From Candidatus Mediterraneibacter intestinavium (GTDB lineage Bacteria > Bacillota > Clostridia > Lachnospirales > Lachnospiraceae), in contig DWXK01000036.1 in assembly GCA_019119205.1 (NCBI GenBank), positions 1 to 42,515 on the forward strand: a DNA stretch of 42,515 nucleotides, written 5' to 3'. The position numbers were made by a program, and so were the translations under genes. Below, piece after piece: positions 6,777 through 14,914 of the stretch; the first letter of the stretch is position 1; every line of letters begins with the position of its first letter. The notes under the pieces were generated by a model. It was not told where the DNA came from, made no database searches, and saw only the letters and a list, made by a program, of their open reading frames with translations.

Positions 6777-8242
6777 TCCGAAGGGCACATCCCCATGTAG
6801 GAACGGAAAATGCGGCTGAAATAAAGCTGATCGCTGTATCCTACCATCTCTGCGATGTCTTTGATATAGAGTTCCGGCTTATCCCTCATCAGACCGGTAG
6901 CCTTTTCCATCCGCACCCGGGTCAGATAATGGCTGAACGAATCATCCCGGTATTTTCGGATCAGTTTTCCCATATAGGTCTGTGAGATCCCGAATTCCCT
7001 GCTGATATTTTTCAGGGAAAGATTTTCCGCTAGATGGCTTTTTATATACTTTTCTATGGAATCAACAAATTCCGGCGAGTCCACTTTGGCGTTTGCAGAC
7101 GTCGTCCTGATATACTGGAACAGGATATCGAACAGGCTGCTGAGCAGTTCATCAGCTGTCGCCGCATAGAAAAATGCATCTTCCAGCATATATTCACACT
7201 CCGATGCAGTCTGGGAACTTTCCTCGTATTTTCTCAGCAGGAACAGGATCTGCCTGGTGACATATTCCATCCACATCTGCGGCTTCTTCTCATAGGACCA
7301 CTGAAGGTAAAGCCTTTTGATCTCTTTTTTCAGCTGACCGATCCTCTGGTTTTTCAGCATGTACTCCAGATTGTTCATCACTTCCCTGATGGCCTTATAG
7401 TCGTATTCGATCTCCACTTCCTCACTGTTGCCATCCAGCCCCAGCATCTGGTCCATTCCCACGACACTGACTGCGTCCAGGGTGCGATACAGACGTTTTA
7501 TATGAGACTGCAGTTCTTCCCTGGCACAGGTCTCCCGGTCATACACAATGGTCATGTAATCTGTATCCACGTGCATTTTCTGGGAGAGCCCTATGATATA
7601 AGCAGAAATCTTTTTCCCGTTCAGCAGAACCTCCGGGATGATATAAAGCTGCTCCATCTCATCTCTGCCATATACGGTATACGACTCACTGGCTTCTGAA
7701 AATGTCTCCATCGAACGTCCGGCAACAAAACGCCTCGGCAGCCCGTTCCTCCTTATGATCGCACAGTAATATTTCTCATGCACAAAAAACTGAGAAAGCA
7801 TCTTGGGATCACACTCTTTGTCCCTGCACAGTTCCTGTATGATCCTGCTTCTCTTTTCATACTGGTTCCGGCTGATCTTCCGTGCGATCTCCTCCAGCGA
7901 CTTTGCCATCGCCGACGGTATGACCGGTTTCAGGATATAATCGCATACCCCTGACTGCAGAGCACTCCTTGCATATTCAAAATCCGAGTACCCGCTCACG
8001 ATCAAAGTGTAAGTATCCGGATATTTCTCGTGGATCTCTGCGGCGATCTCGATACCGCTCATGAGCGGCATCTTGATGTCTGTGATCAGCAGATCCGGAT
8101 GATACTGAGCCACCTTTTCCATTGCCTCTTTTCCATTCTCAGCGGTTCCTGCCACCTCATATTGTGGACATTTTATCTCAATGATCGAACTGATATGCTC
8201 CAGGGCTATCGGCTCGTCATCCGCAACAATCACCCGATACAT
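6749..8242 (-). CDS. YesN-like response regulator (REC plus AraC-type DNA-binding domain)
   Basis: A 497-residue response regulator. The receiver domain (1-120) has the acidic pair D8-D9, phospho-acceptor D55 in ITDIKMP, and lysine in YILKPV near residue 105. A long middle region (about 120-390) of the type seen in YesN proteins follows, then an AraC helix-turn-helix domain (about 395-497) with SLKNISREFGISQTYMGKL. It pairs with the histidine kinase encoded 11 bases upstream and should activate the linked ABC importer. In Bacillus subtilis the YesMN pair sits with the rhamnogalacturonan transporter YesOPQ, a close parallel. The ribosome site is AAGGAGG. Its 3' end overlaps the convergent AraC gene. 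Confidence 0.94.
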   Translation of the reverse strand: MYRVIVADDEPIALEHISSIIEIKCPQYEVAGTAENGKEAMEKVAQYHPDLLITDIKMPLMSGIEIAAEIHEKYPDTYTLIVSGYSDFEYARSALQSGVCDYILKPVIPSAMAKSLEEIARKISRNQYEKRSRIIQELCRDKECDPKMLSQFFVHEKYYCAIIRRNGLPRRFVAGRSMETFSEASESYTVYGRDEMEQLYIIPEVLLNGKKISAYIIGLSQKMHVDTDYMTIVYDRETCAREELQSHIKRLYRTLDAVSVVGMDQMLGLDGNSEEVEIEYDYKAIREVMNNLEYMLKNQRIGQLKKEIKRLYLQWSYEKKPQMWMEYVTRQILFLLRKYEESSQTASECEYMLEDAFFYAATADELLSSLFDILFQYIRTTSANAKVDSPEFVDSIEKYIKSHLAENLSLKNISREFGISQTYMGKLIRKYRDDSFSHYLTRVRMEKATGLMRDKPELYIKDIAEMVGYSDQLYFSRIFRSYMGMCPSDYMESIGEA

Positions 8243-8253
8243 AGCTCCTCCTT

Positions 8254-10023
8254 TTAAGACATTTTTGCTCCGAACAGTACCTCAGATCCGTCTTCCGTAT
8301 TCTTCAGCTCGAAAACCAGCGAATCGCTGTAGATCAAAAGCAGCCTTGCATAGGTGTTGACAAGCCCCATACCGCCGATCTCCAGTTCAATATTGCTCCG
8401 GTCTTCAAACAGGCTCTTCTTCGTCTTCTCAAATTTTTCATTCAAGTCCTTCAGCGTCTCCTCACGGAACCCCTGGCCGTTATCCCTCACTGACAGGAAC
8501 CAGTATCCGTCTTTCTGAAATCCTCTCAGAGTGATCTCCATCCTGCCCGTATTGTTCTCAAACCCGTGGTTAATACTGTTTTCCACGATCTGCTGCAGCA
8601 CTGTCTTCGGCACGATCTGCGCCCGGATTCCTTCATCCATCTCTGTATCCAGCGAGATCTTATCTGCATAGCGGACCTTGATAAGGTACAGATACTGCTC
8701 TGTATACGTCACTTCTTCCTCTATAGAAGCATATCTCGTCTTCGTATTTGTCGAATACCGGAGCATATCTGCCAGCCTTCCGCATATCTCGCATATGACC
8801 TCATCATTGTCCTTCATTCCACGGCTGGATATCACATTGAGCACATTATAGAGAAAATGCGGATTGATCTGCGCCTGAAGAGTATCGAACTGTGCCTGGA
8901 GCTGAAGCAGGTTCAGCTTTTTCTCCAGGTTCAGAGAATGATCCAGACGGAACATCAGATTCTGATACGCTGTTGTCAACGCCCTGATATCCTCATCCCT
9001 GCTGTCGATCACGATCTCGTCAGTCAGATTGGAGATCTGGGTCTTCTCCATCCGTTTTCTCAGCGCCTGCAAAGGTCTTGTCAGCCTTTCCGCCATAAAA
9101 TAAATGAACGTCATGGATGGAAGAAATACAAGAACAGCCACCCCCGCCGCAGCTGCCCAGGCATTCGGCATATCAGCCATCGCCTCATTCCTGTCCTGGA
9201 TCAGGAGCAGCCGCACACCCGACTCCTGGGATTCTCCTATAGAAATAAGTTCCTGTTCCCCTGTAACCCGATTCTTTTCTTTAAGCATCTGGGACGGTTT
9301 TGAAAACAGATCATAATATTGCTGCGCATCTGTCCCCTCAGATGCATAAAGCACTTCTCCGTCTTCTTTTACAGCGATCACTTTTATACTCTGATCAGAC
9401 ATGGCAAAGATCTCAGCGAAATCTTCCCGGCTCATCTGCACTTCAATAAATCCGAGATTATCCCCCTGGATCTCCCGGACAAGAGAATACACCTGCTGCT
9501 CAGATCCCTCTTCGCCCCAGTCATCCGGATGCACACCGATCAGAATGCTCCTTCCTTTTGTCCCCGTAACCTCATCAAGCCACGGGATTTCTGATACTTT
9601 TCTATCCGTATCCACATACCGTTCCTGCATCGTAGCACTGGCGGCAATGTATCCAAAACGGTTAAAAACAACAACCCGATAGAAATTATCCAGATTGTAC
9701 GCCGTATAAAGATCCCTCTTTATCCTTGCCTTCCCGTTTATGATATCTGCCACATGTTCCTGAGGCTCTGCCATATCAACAGACAGCTGGCGTATCGTCT
9801 GTACCGCTTCCTGGTCAGAAAGCAGGGATAAAGTCACCTGGGTCATCTTTTGTATGTTTCCATCAAGATTATTTAATACCTGCTCTGACAGTATGCCAAA
9901 ATGATTGAACGCTGACGACTCAGATCTCTGCACGATATACATGTTATAAAATATCCCCAGCCCCAGCGATACCGCCAGAGCCAGGGCTGCATATCCAAGT
10001 GTTATCCTTGTCCGGAACTTCAT
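8254..10023 (-). CDS. YesM-like sensor histidine kinase
   Basis: A membrane-bound histidine kinase of about 589 residues. One N-terminal helix and a second near residue 280-300 flank an extracytoplasmic sensor of roughly 240 residues. HAMP, the His_kinase domain with the box QINPHFLYN (acceptor His), and an HATPase domain with ENSINHGF, DNGQGF and GMGL follow. The start is placed at the ATG at 10023 because GGGAGG lies eight bases upstream. An ATG 14 codons earlier (10065) is also open, with weaker GGAG spacing. The sensor probably detects an extracellular oligosaccharide and signals to the YesN-like partner; the ligand is inferred from the neighbouring transporter and rhamnose genes. Confidence 0.93.
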   Translation of the reverse strand: MKFRTRITLGYAALALAVSLGLGIFYNMYIVQRSESSAFNHFGILSEQVLNNLDGNIQKMTQVTLSLLSDQEAVQTIRQLSVDMAEPQEHVADIINGKARIKRDLYTAYNLDNFYRVVVFNRFGYIAASATMQERYVDTDRKVSEIPWLDEVTGTKGRSILIGVHPDDWGEEGSEQQVYSLVREIQGDNLGFIEVQMSREDFAEIFAMSDQSIKVIAVKEDGEVLYASEGTDAQQYYDLFSKPSQMLKEKNRVTGEQELISIGESQESGVRLLLIQDRNEAMADMPNAWAAAAGVAVLVFLPSMTFIYFMAERLTRPLQALRKRMEKTQISNLTDEIVIDSRDEDIRALTTAYQNLMFRLDHSLNLEKKLNLLQLQAQFDTLQAQINPHFLYNVLNVISSRGMKDNDEVICEICGRLADMLRYSTNTKTRYASIEEEVTYTEQYLYLIKVRYADKISLDTEMDEGIRAQIVPKTVLQQIVENSINHGFENNTGRMEITLRGFQKDGYWFLSVRDNGQGFREETLKDLNEKFEKTKKSLFEDRSNIELEIGGMGLVNTYARLLLIYSDSLVFELKNTEDGSEVLFGAKMS

Positions 10024-10082
10024 GTCTCTGCCTCCCGGTCGTTTTATTTTCCCGCGCATCAGCATGATCCGGCTCCATTCCT

Positions 10083-10916
10083 TTATCCCTTTACCGATCC
10101 TGCCACCATACCGTCTACGATCTTATTGTTGAAGATCAGGAAGATGATGAGCATCGGGATCGTGATGATCAGAACGTCTGCGAACAAGAGGTTGTATGCG
10201 CTTGAGAATTGTCCCATGTAATTATACAACGTAACCTGCATTGTTGCATTCTCATTTCCCGGGAAAAAGTACAGCGGATTTGTAAAGTCATTGAAGATCG
10301 TGACTGCATCCAGGATAACGACCGTGGACGTAACAGGTTTCAAGAGTGGAAAGATGATCATTCGGAATACCTGAAACGGTGTACATCCGTCAATGTAAGC
10401 CGCCTCCTCCAGTTCAATGGGGATCGTGCTCATAAAACCGCGGTACAGCATGATCGTAAATGGAGTATGAAGCGCAACCTCCACCAGGATCATCCCCGGC
10501 ATCGTCTTGTAAATGTGAAGCGTCTGCATTACCCAGATCGTCGGAAGGATCGCCGCAGGGATCATGAGCCCGGTCATGATGATGGTACTTGCGATCTTCA
10601 CAGAGCGGTCCTTTCTTCTCTGGATCACGTACCCCGCCATAGCAGAAAACACCACCAGGATCACCACCGCTCCCACCGTAAGGATGATACTGTTTTTAAA
10701 TGCCGTCAGGATCTGGTAGTCATTTGTCTGGAAAACTTCCACAAAGTTGCTCCATTCAAATTTTGTCGGAAGCGACAGGCTGAGTTTATTCGCCTCACGC
10801 CTTTCTTTCAAGGAGTTGATGACCATGAAAAGAAACGGTATCACAAACACGACGAAGCAGATCAGTAAGCCTGCGATATCACCGATCCATGTTCTGAGAT
10901 TTCTTTTCTTCTGCAT
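10083..10916 (-). CDS. carbohydrate ABC transporter permease (MalG/YesQ type)
   Basis: A 277-residue inner-membrane permease with six predicted helices. The cytoplasmic EAA loop reads EEAAYIDGCTPFQVFR, about 90 residues from the C-terminus, the docking site for the ATPase. The start codon directly follows the stop of the other permease, with the ribosome site GGAGGTGG inside the preceding gene, so translation is coupled. Together with the partner permease and the binding lipoprotein it forms a CUT1 oligosaccharide importer. No ATPase gene is present; such systems normally borrow a shared MsmX-type ATPase encoded elsewhere. Confidence 0.95.
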   Translation of the reverse strand: MQKKRNLRTWIGDIAGLLICFVVFVIPFLFMVINSLKERREANKLSLSLPTKFEWSNFVEVFQTNDYQILTAFKNSIILTVGAVVILVVFSAMAGYVIQRRKDRSVKIASTIIMTGLMIPAAILPTIWVMQTLHIYKTMPGMILVEVALHTPFTIMLYRGFMSTIPIELEEAAYIDGCTPFQVFRMIIFPLLKPVTSTVVILDAVTIFNDFTNPLYFFPGNENATMQVTLYNYMGQFSSAYNLLFADVLIITIPMLIIFLIFNNKIVDGMVAGSVKG

Positions 10917-11774
10917 TTATTCCACCTCCTTGCTGAGCAGATATCTCTGGAGCGGGAATGCCAGGATCGCGATCAGAACAAACATGATCACGTTTCCGGC
11001 AGTTGACAGTCCATAGTATCCTGCCGCATACTGTTTATAAACAATAGATGCCATAACGTCCGTCGCGAATCCCGGACCTCCTCCTGTCATAGCCCAGATC
11101 AGGTCAAAGCTCCTCAAACCTCCGATGAAGGACAGGATGATGACAGAGTTCATCGAAGACCTCGCCAGCGGGACCGTGACATATCTCACCTTCTGCCAAA
11201 AGTTTGCCCCGTCTATCATGGCAGCTTCATAGTAAGTCTTATCGATCGACATGAATCCTGCAATAAAGATAACCGTCGCTATGCTGAGTCCTTTCCACAC
11301 ATCTACCGCGATCACAGAAAACAATGCAATATCCGGATTTCCCAGCCAGTCCGGTCCGGCGATGCCAATCGTTTCAAGCGCTTTGTTGATCAGTCCTTTT
11401 GAAGGATGCATCAGAGCCGTAAACACAACACCCACTGCCACAGTACTTACCAGATTAGGGAAGAACACGATAGATCTCTGAAGCGTTTTCGTCCGGATAC
11501 CGGATGTGAGGAACAGAGCAATAAAAAAGGAAATAATGAGCTTCAGTCCACTGGTCAGCACCGCATAGATCAAAGTGTTTTTGATTCCAATCCTCAATGA
11601 CTGTTCTTCAAAGAACATGATAAAGTTGTCAATCCCGCAAAATGTAAAACCGTCAAAATTCCACACCGTCAGACTGAAAAACAGCGACAGAATGAGCGGA
11701 ATCACAAACATCACCGTAAACACGGTCATCGATGGGATAAGAAACCATTTAGAATATATTTTTTTCTTATCCAT
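10917..11774 (-). CDS. carbohydrate ABC transporter permease (MalF/YesP type)
   Basis: A 285-residue permease with six predicted helices and an EAA loop (YEAAMIDGANFWQKVRYVTVP) typical of CUT1 sugar importers. It lies between the binding protein gene and the second permease. A GU-containing hairpin sits in the 97-base gap after the binding protein gene. Substrate choice is set mainly by the binding protein; rhamnose-containing oligosaccharides are inferred from the GH78, kinase and isomerase genes around it. Confidence 0.95.
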   Translation of the reverse strand: MDKKKIYSKWFLIPSMTVFTVMFVIPLILSLFFSLTVWNFDGFTFCGIDNFIMFFEEQSLRIGIKNTLIYAVLTSGLKLIISFFIALFLTSGIRTKTLQRSIVFFPNLVSTVAVGVVFTALMHPSKGLINKALETIGIAGPDWLGNPDIALFSVIAVDVWKGLSIATVIFIAGFMSIDKTYYEAAMIDGANFWQKVRYVTVPLARSSMNSVIILSFIGGLRSFDLIWAMTGGGPGFATDVMASIVYKQYAAGYYGLSTAGNVIMFVLIAILAFPLQRYLLSKEVE

Positions 11775-11800
11775 AAGTCGCCTCTCTTTCTTTCAAATAA

Positions 11801-11830
11801 CGGACCACCCGGATGATCCCGGATGATCCG
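11801..11830 (-). other. hairpin between binding-protein and permease genes
   Basis: CGGATCATCC (821-830 of this block, minus strand) pairs over 10 bases, two G-T pairs, with GGGTGGTCCG around the loop GGGATCATCC. It is not followed by a good T-run. Such hairpins commonly stabilise the binding-protein mRNA or partly terminate transcription, so the lipoprotein outnumbers the permeases. Confidence 0.6.
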
Positions 11831-11871
11831 TTTTTACTTTTTACACTATATTTTCTATGTCTTTCTTCGTC

Positions 11872-13179
11872 TTACCAGTCAAGTCCGAGCTGCACTGCCT
11901 GTTTCTCACAGTCTTCATCATATTTTGCAGCCGCTTCTTCCGGCGTTGTCTGTCCGGAAGCCAGTTCCTGGCAGATGGATGCGCAGTTGGAACCTTTCAC
12001 TGCTGTCTGGAACTCTAACGCCACGTTTGTAAGTCCTGCATCAAAATATGTCTGCATGTCCTTTACGGCATTATACGCGTCATCCGGAAGCTCATAGCCT
12101 TTGACACAGTACGGTCCGCAGGGCGGCTCTGCCGCTGCGAGTGCATCAAGGCCTTCTGTGGAGATATAGAAATCCATGAACGCTTTGACTGCGTCAGCTT
12201 TTTCTGTATTTTTATTCATATAGATCGCGTTCGGCTCCCATACTGTAAGCCCGGCATTATCCGCGTCATCTCCCGGAACTCCGAAACAGCCCAGCTTGTT
12301 GACATCGTCACCATAGAGTTCATAGATGTTGCTGAGTGCAGACGTCAGGATGATCCAGTGAGCCGCACCGTCTTCCATCATGATGTCGCAGCCGTCGTCA
12401 TATGTTGTAGCCATATGATCTTCGTTCATATAAGGAATTGTATCAGCAATCTTCTGGAAGCTCTCAAGCCCTGCCGGAGTCGTCGCGTATTTTGCTGTTC
12501 CGGCCTCGAACTCCTCCGCGAAGTCGGGCTCAGCCGCCAGTACATTGTAGTGGTCTCCAAGGTATGTAACCTGGCTTGTCCAGCTGTCTGCATCTGTCCC
12601 GAGGATCGCCGTCTCCCCTGCTTCCTGGAGCACATCGCAGTTTGCAAGGAACTCATCCCATGTCTTCGGCACTTCCAGTCCGTATTCCTCATACATATCC
12701 TTATTGTAAAGGACTGCTCCTGCCTGGGAAGCAGTCGCCGGTATTCCATAAAGGACTCCGTCGGTGCTTGCCGCATTGACAAAATTCTCATCCAGCTTGT
12801 CTGCATAATCCGCTGTCAGATCTTCGAAATACTCTGCAGGATTCAGAGATGCAAGAAGCGCGCCGCAGTTGTAGCTGAGGAGATCAGCCATATCTCCGGA
12901 CGCAAGCCTTGTCTTCACAACATTGTCGCCGTCCTCACCGCCCGGCACCTGTTCCAGATTAACTGTTAGACCGAGTTCTGCCTCCGCTGCTTCGATCAGC
13001 GCATTGATCCCGTCCATTGTACTGTTAGACACCCAGAGTATGGAGATCTCTTCTCCCGCATATGGCAGGTCAGATGACGCAGCATCCCCTGATCCGGATT
13101 CCCCGGAACCTGATGAGCATCCTGCAAGAGAGCCGATCATCATCAGACTCAGCAGTAAGCTGATAGCTTTTTTCTTCAT
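11872..13179 (-). CDS. extracellular sugar-binding lipoprotein of an ABC importer
   Basis: A 435-residue family 1 solute-binding protein. The signal peptide ends in the lipobox LAGC with C21 as the lipidated cysteine, followed by a Ser/Gly/Glu linker and the two-lobed binding fold (about 40-435). It captures the sugar outside the membrane for the two permeases encoded downstream. It follows a terminator after the isomerase gene and has its own TATACT -10 box with no recognisable -35, which suggests activation by the YesN-like regulator. Ribosome site AAGGAGG. Ligand unknown; rhamnosyl oligosaccharide is inferred from context. Confidence 0.94.
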   Translation of the reverse strand: MKKKAISLLLSLMMIGSLAGCSSGSGESGSGDAASSDLPYAGEEISILWVSNSTMDGINALIEAAEAELGLTVNLEQVPGGEDGDNVVKTRLASGDMADLLSYNCGALLASLNPAEYFEDLTADYADKLDENFVNAASTDGVLYGIPATASQAGAVLYNKDMYEEYGLEVPKTWDEFLANCDVLQEAGETAILGTDADSWTSQVTYLGDHYNVLAAEPDFAEEFEAGTAKYATTPAGLESFQKIADTIPYMNEDHMATTYDDGCDIMMEDGAAHWIILTSALSNIYELYGDDVNKLGCFGVPGDDADNAGLTVWEPNAIYMNKNTEKADAVKAFMDFYISTEGLDALAAAEPPCGPYCVKGYELPDDAYNAVKDMQTYFDAGLTNVALEFQTAVKGSNCASICQELASGQTTPEEAAAKYDEDCEKQAVQLGLDW

Positions 13180-13245
13180 AAGACTTTTCCTCCTTTTTCT
13201 TTCTGTTTCTTGATTTATCTACATTTTATTTCCGAATATCGAAAA

Positions 13246-13251
13246 AGTATA
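13246..13251 (-). promoter_or_regulatory. possible -10 box of the importer operon
   Basis: TATACT on the minus strand, about 65 bases upstream of the binding-protein start and downstream of the preceding terminator. No -35 match lies at 16-18 bases, as expected for an activator-dependent promoter. Confidence 0.35.
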
Positions 13252-13286
13252 TAGACGAAACCGTTACGGGATATGGAAAAATGCGT

Positions 13287-13322
13287 AAAAAAACAGGTGC
13301 CTGAAACACTCAGACACCTGTT
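13287..13322 (-). terminator. rho-independent terminator after the isomerase gene
   Basis: AACAGGTG (13315-13322) pairs with CACCTGTT (13292-13299), extended by a CTGA/TCAG inner stem and ending in a T7 run on the minus strand. It separates the isomerase gene from the importer genes. Confidence 0.85.
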
Positions 13323-13353
13323 TCGTAATTCGTATTTCTCTCTATTCTTCCGA

Positions 13354-14772
13354 TTATCTTGTCACAACGTCAACCGGCACGTTGAAGATCTTCGCAACTT
13401 TCAGGATCGTATCGATATGTCTTCCTGTCGCCGCCGCAAAGTGATGGGTCGGTCCACACTCGCTCCAGCGGTTCACGAACTCTCTTGCGCCGCAGGTAAA
13501 GCGTGTTCTCATATTTGTATCTCCGAAGGAAAGGATCGGTCCTTCCTCGTTGACGCCCTCAGCCGCGATGAACTTGAAGTGTCCGTCTCCGTCCTGTGTG
13601 ATCGCAAGATATGTAACCGGACCTGTGTACGGATAGAACTGAGTCAGGTATCCGCCGCCTGTCTTTCCGTGGAACACCTTCACGATCTTCATAGTCGGTT
13701 TCTTATCGGAGATATCTGCATCACCGGATCCGCTGTGTCCGATGATCGCGATGTCGTCGTTGAAGTCGATGGAGTACATCTCCGCCAGCTGTCCTGTTCC
13801 GGAGATCGTCTTCAGGATGCTCATTGCCATGGCAACCTTCATATCTCCCTCTACCGCGCACGCTGTTCCCTGCTTGATCAGCATGGAGAACGCCGGGATG
13901 AGCATACTGTCAAGCACGCCTGCCTTGCCCTGTGCAAATCCGTCATAGTGAGAAGCGATCAGACCGAGTTTCTCGTCTTTTACCCACTGCTCGAAAGCGA
14001 CTACGTATTTCGCCATCTCCCATACTTCCTCGATGCTCCCGCCGCCCTCGATATCGAATGTGTCAAGGATATCCTGAGCTTTCGCGCGGATCGCATCCTC
14101 GTCCGTAATGTCGTCAGCGATGGCCCACATCTTCTCCCAGTCGAACTGTTTTGTATACAGGAACATTCTTCTGTACAGGTTGGACTCGTCAATGTAAAGG
14201 TCCATCATACCCGGATAAGGTCTTCCGATCTGAGCGATATTTGTATCGCGGAATCTTCTCCTTACCTGAGCCGCTTTACACCAGTCGTCGATCTCCGCCT
14301 GAACGCCGGGGTCTCCGCCCTCGACAACGCCTGTGATCACTGCGTGTCTCTTTCCGTATCTCTCAAGATCCGCCACCATCTCGCCTACGGCGCCGCACGC
14401 ATAGCCTTCACCAAGCCATTTTGCGATATCTGTGTGATCATAATCCAGAGCCTTGAGTTTCTGGACATTGACAAGAACAACCGGAACATCCAGATCTCTC
14501 ACTGCCGGAAGCATATTGTAGGATGTAGCGTAGGTCAGAAGCTGCAGGAACACCAGGTCAACATCTGCCGCACGGAACTTGTCCCCAGCCTCCTGGGACT
14601 GCTCTTTTGTCGTGATGATACCGCCGTCAATGATCTCTACCGTATCCGGGATCGTTTTCTTGAACGCCTCATACTGAGCCTCAAATTCCGGCACCAGAGA
14701 CGGGAACTGCGGCAGATATGCTCCTAATGCGATAGAAAAGACACCTACTCTTGCTCTTGTTTCAACTAACAT
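13354..14772 (-). CDS. L-arabinose/L-fucose isomerase-fold sugar isomerase
   Basis: A 472-residue protein of the AraA/FucI-type isomerase fold, which converts aldoses to ketoses with a manganese centre. Residues matching the AraA active site are visible: E308 in CAVEGD, E331 in LAEMY, H346 in IIGHSGSGD, and H443-H444 in GPTHH. It is close to AraA in length but divergent, and likely belongs to a subgroup distinct from true arabinose isomerase. It is encoded 138 bases after rhamnulokinase with no classical RhaA in view, so it is a candidate alternative L-rhamnose (or related deoxysugar) isomerase. That role is inference. Ribosome site AAGGAGG. Confidence 0.85.
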   Translation of the reverse strand: MLVETRARVGVFSIALGAYLPQFPSLVPEFEAQYEAFKKTIPDTVEIIDGGIITTKEQSQEAGDKFRAADVDLVFLQLLTYATSYNMLPAVRDLDVPVVLVNVQKLKALDYDHTDIAKWLGEGYACGAVGEMVADLERYGKRHAVITGVVEGGDPGVQAEIDDWCKAAQVRRRFRDTNIAQIGRPYPGMMDLYIDESNLYRRMFLYTKQFDWEKMWAIADDITDEDAIRAKAQDILDTFDIEGGGSIEEVWEMAKYVVAFEQWVKDEKLGLIASHYDGFAQGKAGVLDSMLIPAFSMLIKQGTACAVEGDMKVAMAMSILKTISGTGQLAEMYSIDFNDDIAIIGHSGSGDADISDKKPTMKIVKVFHGKTGGGYLTQFYPYTGPVTYLAITQDGDGHFKFIAAEGVNEEGPILSFGDTNMRTRFTCGAREFVNRWSECGPTHHFAAATGRHIDTILKVAKIFNVPVDVVTR

Positions 14773-14827
14773 TTTATATCCTCCTTTTACATTTTATATC
14801 ATTTATACCATTTTCCTTATCGAACTG

Positions 14828-14914
14828 CCCCTTCCGAAAAGGGGAAGCTGTCATCTTTGCAAACGGACCGGCTCTTTTGACATCCGTTCACTCTGATCTC
14901 TTCTCCCAGATCAG
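14828..14914 (-). other. two hairpins between rhaB and the isomerase gene
   Basis: CTGATCT/AGATCAG (14893-14914) overlaps the rhaB stop codon. CCCCTT/AAGGGG (14828-14844) follows. Neither has a T-run, so they look like mRNA processing or stability elements within an operon rather than terminators. Confidence 0.4.

Noticed and set aside
13273-14727. 484-codon open frame on the plus strand
   Set aside because: Antisense to the well-supported isomerase gene. The product is rich in Cys, His, Arg and Ser with no family likeness, as expected for a shadow frame.
14828-14914. Terminator between rhaB and the isomerase gene
   Set aside because: The hairpins are sound but no T-run follows, and the two genes fit one pathway.
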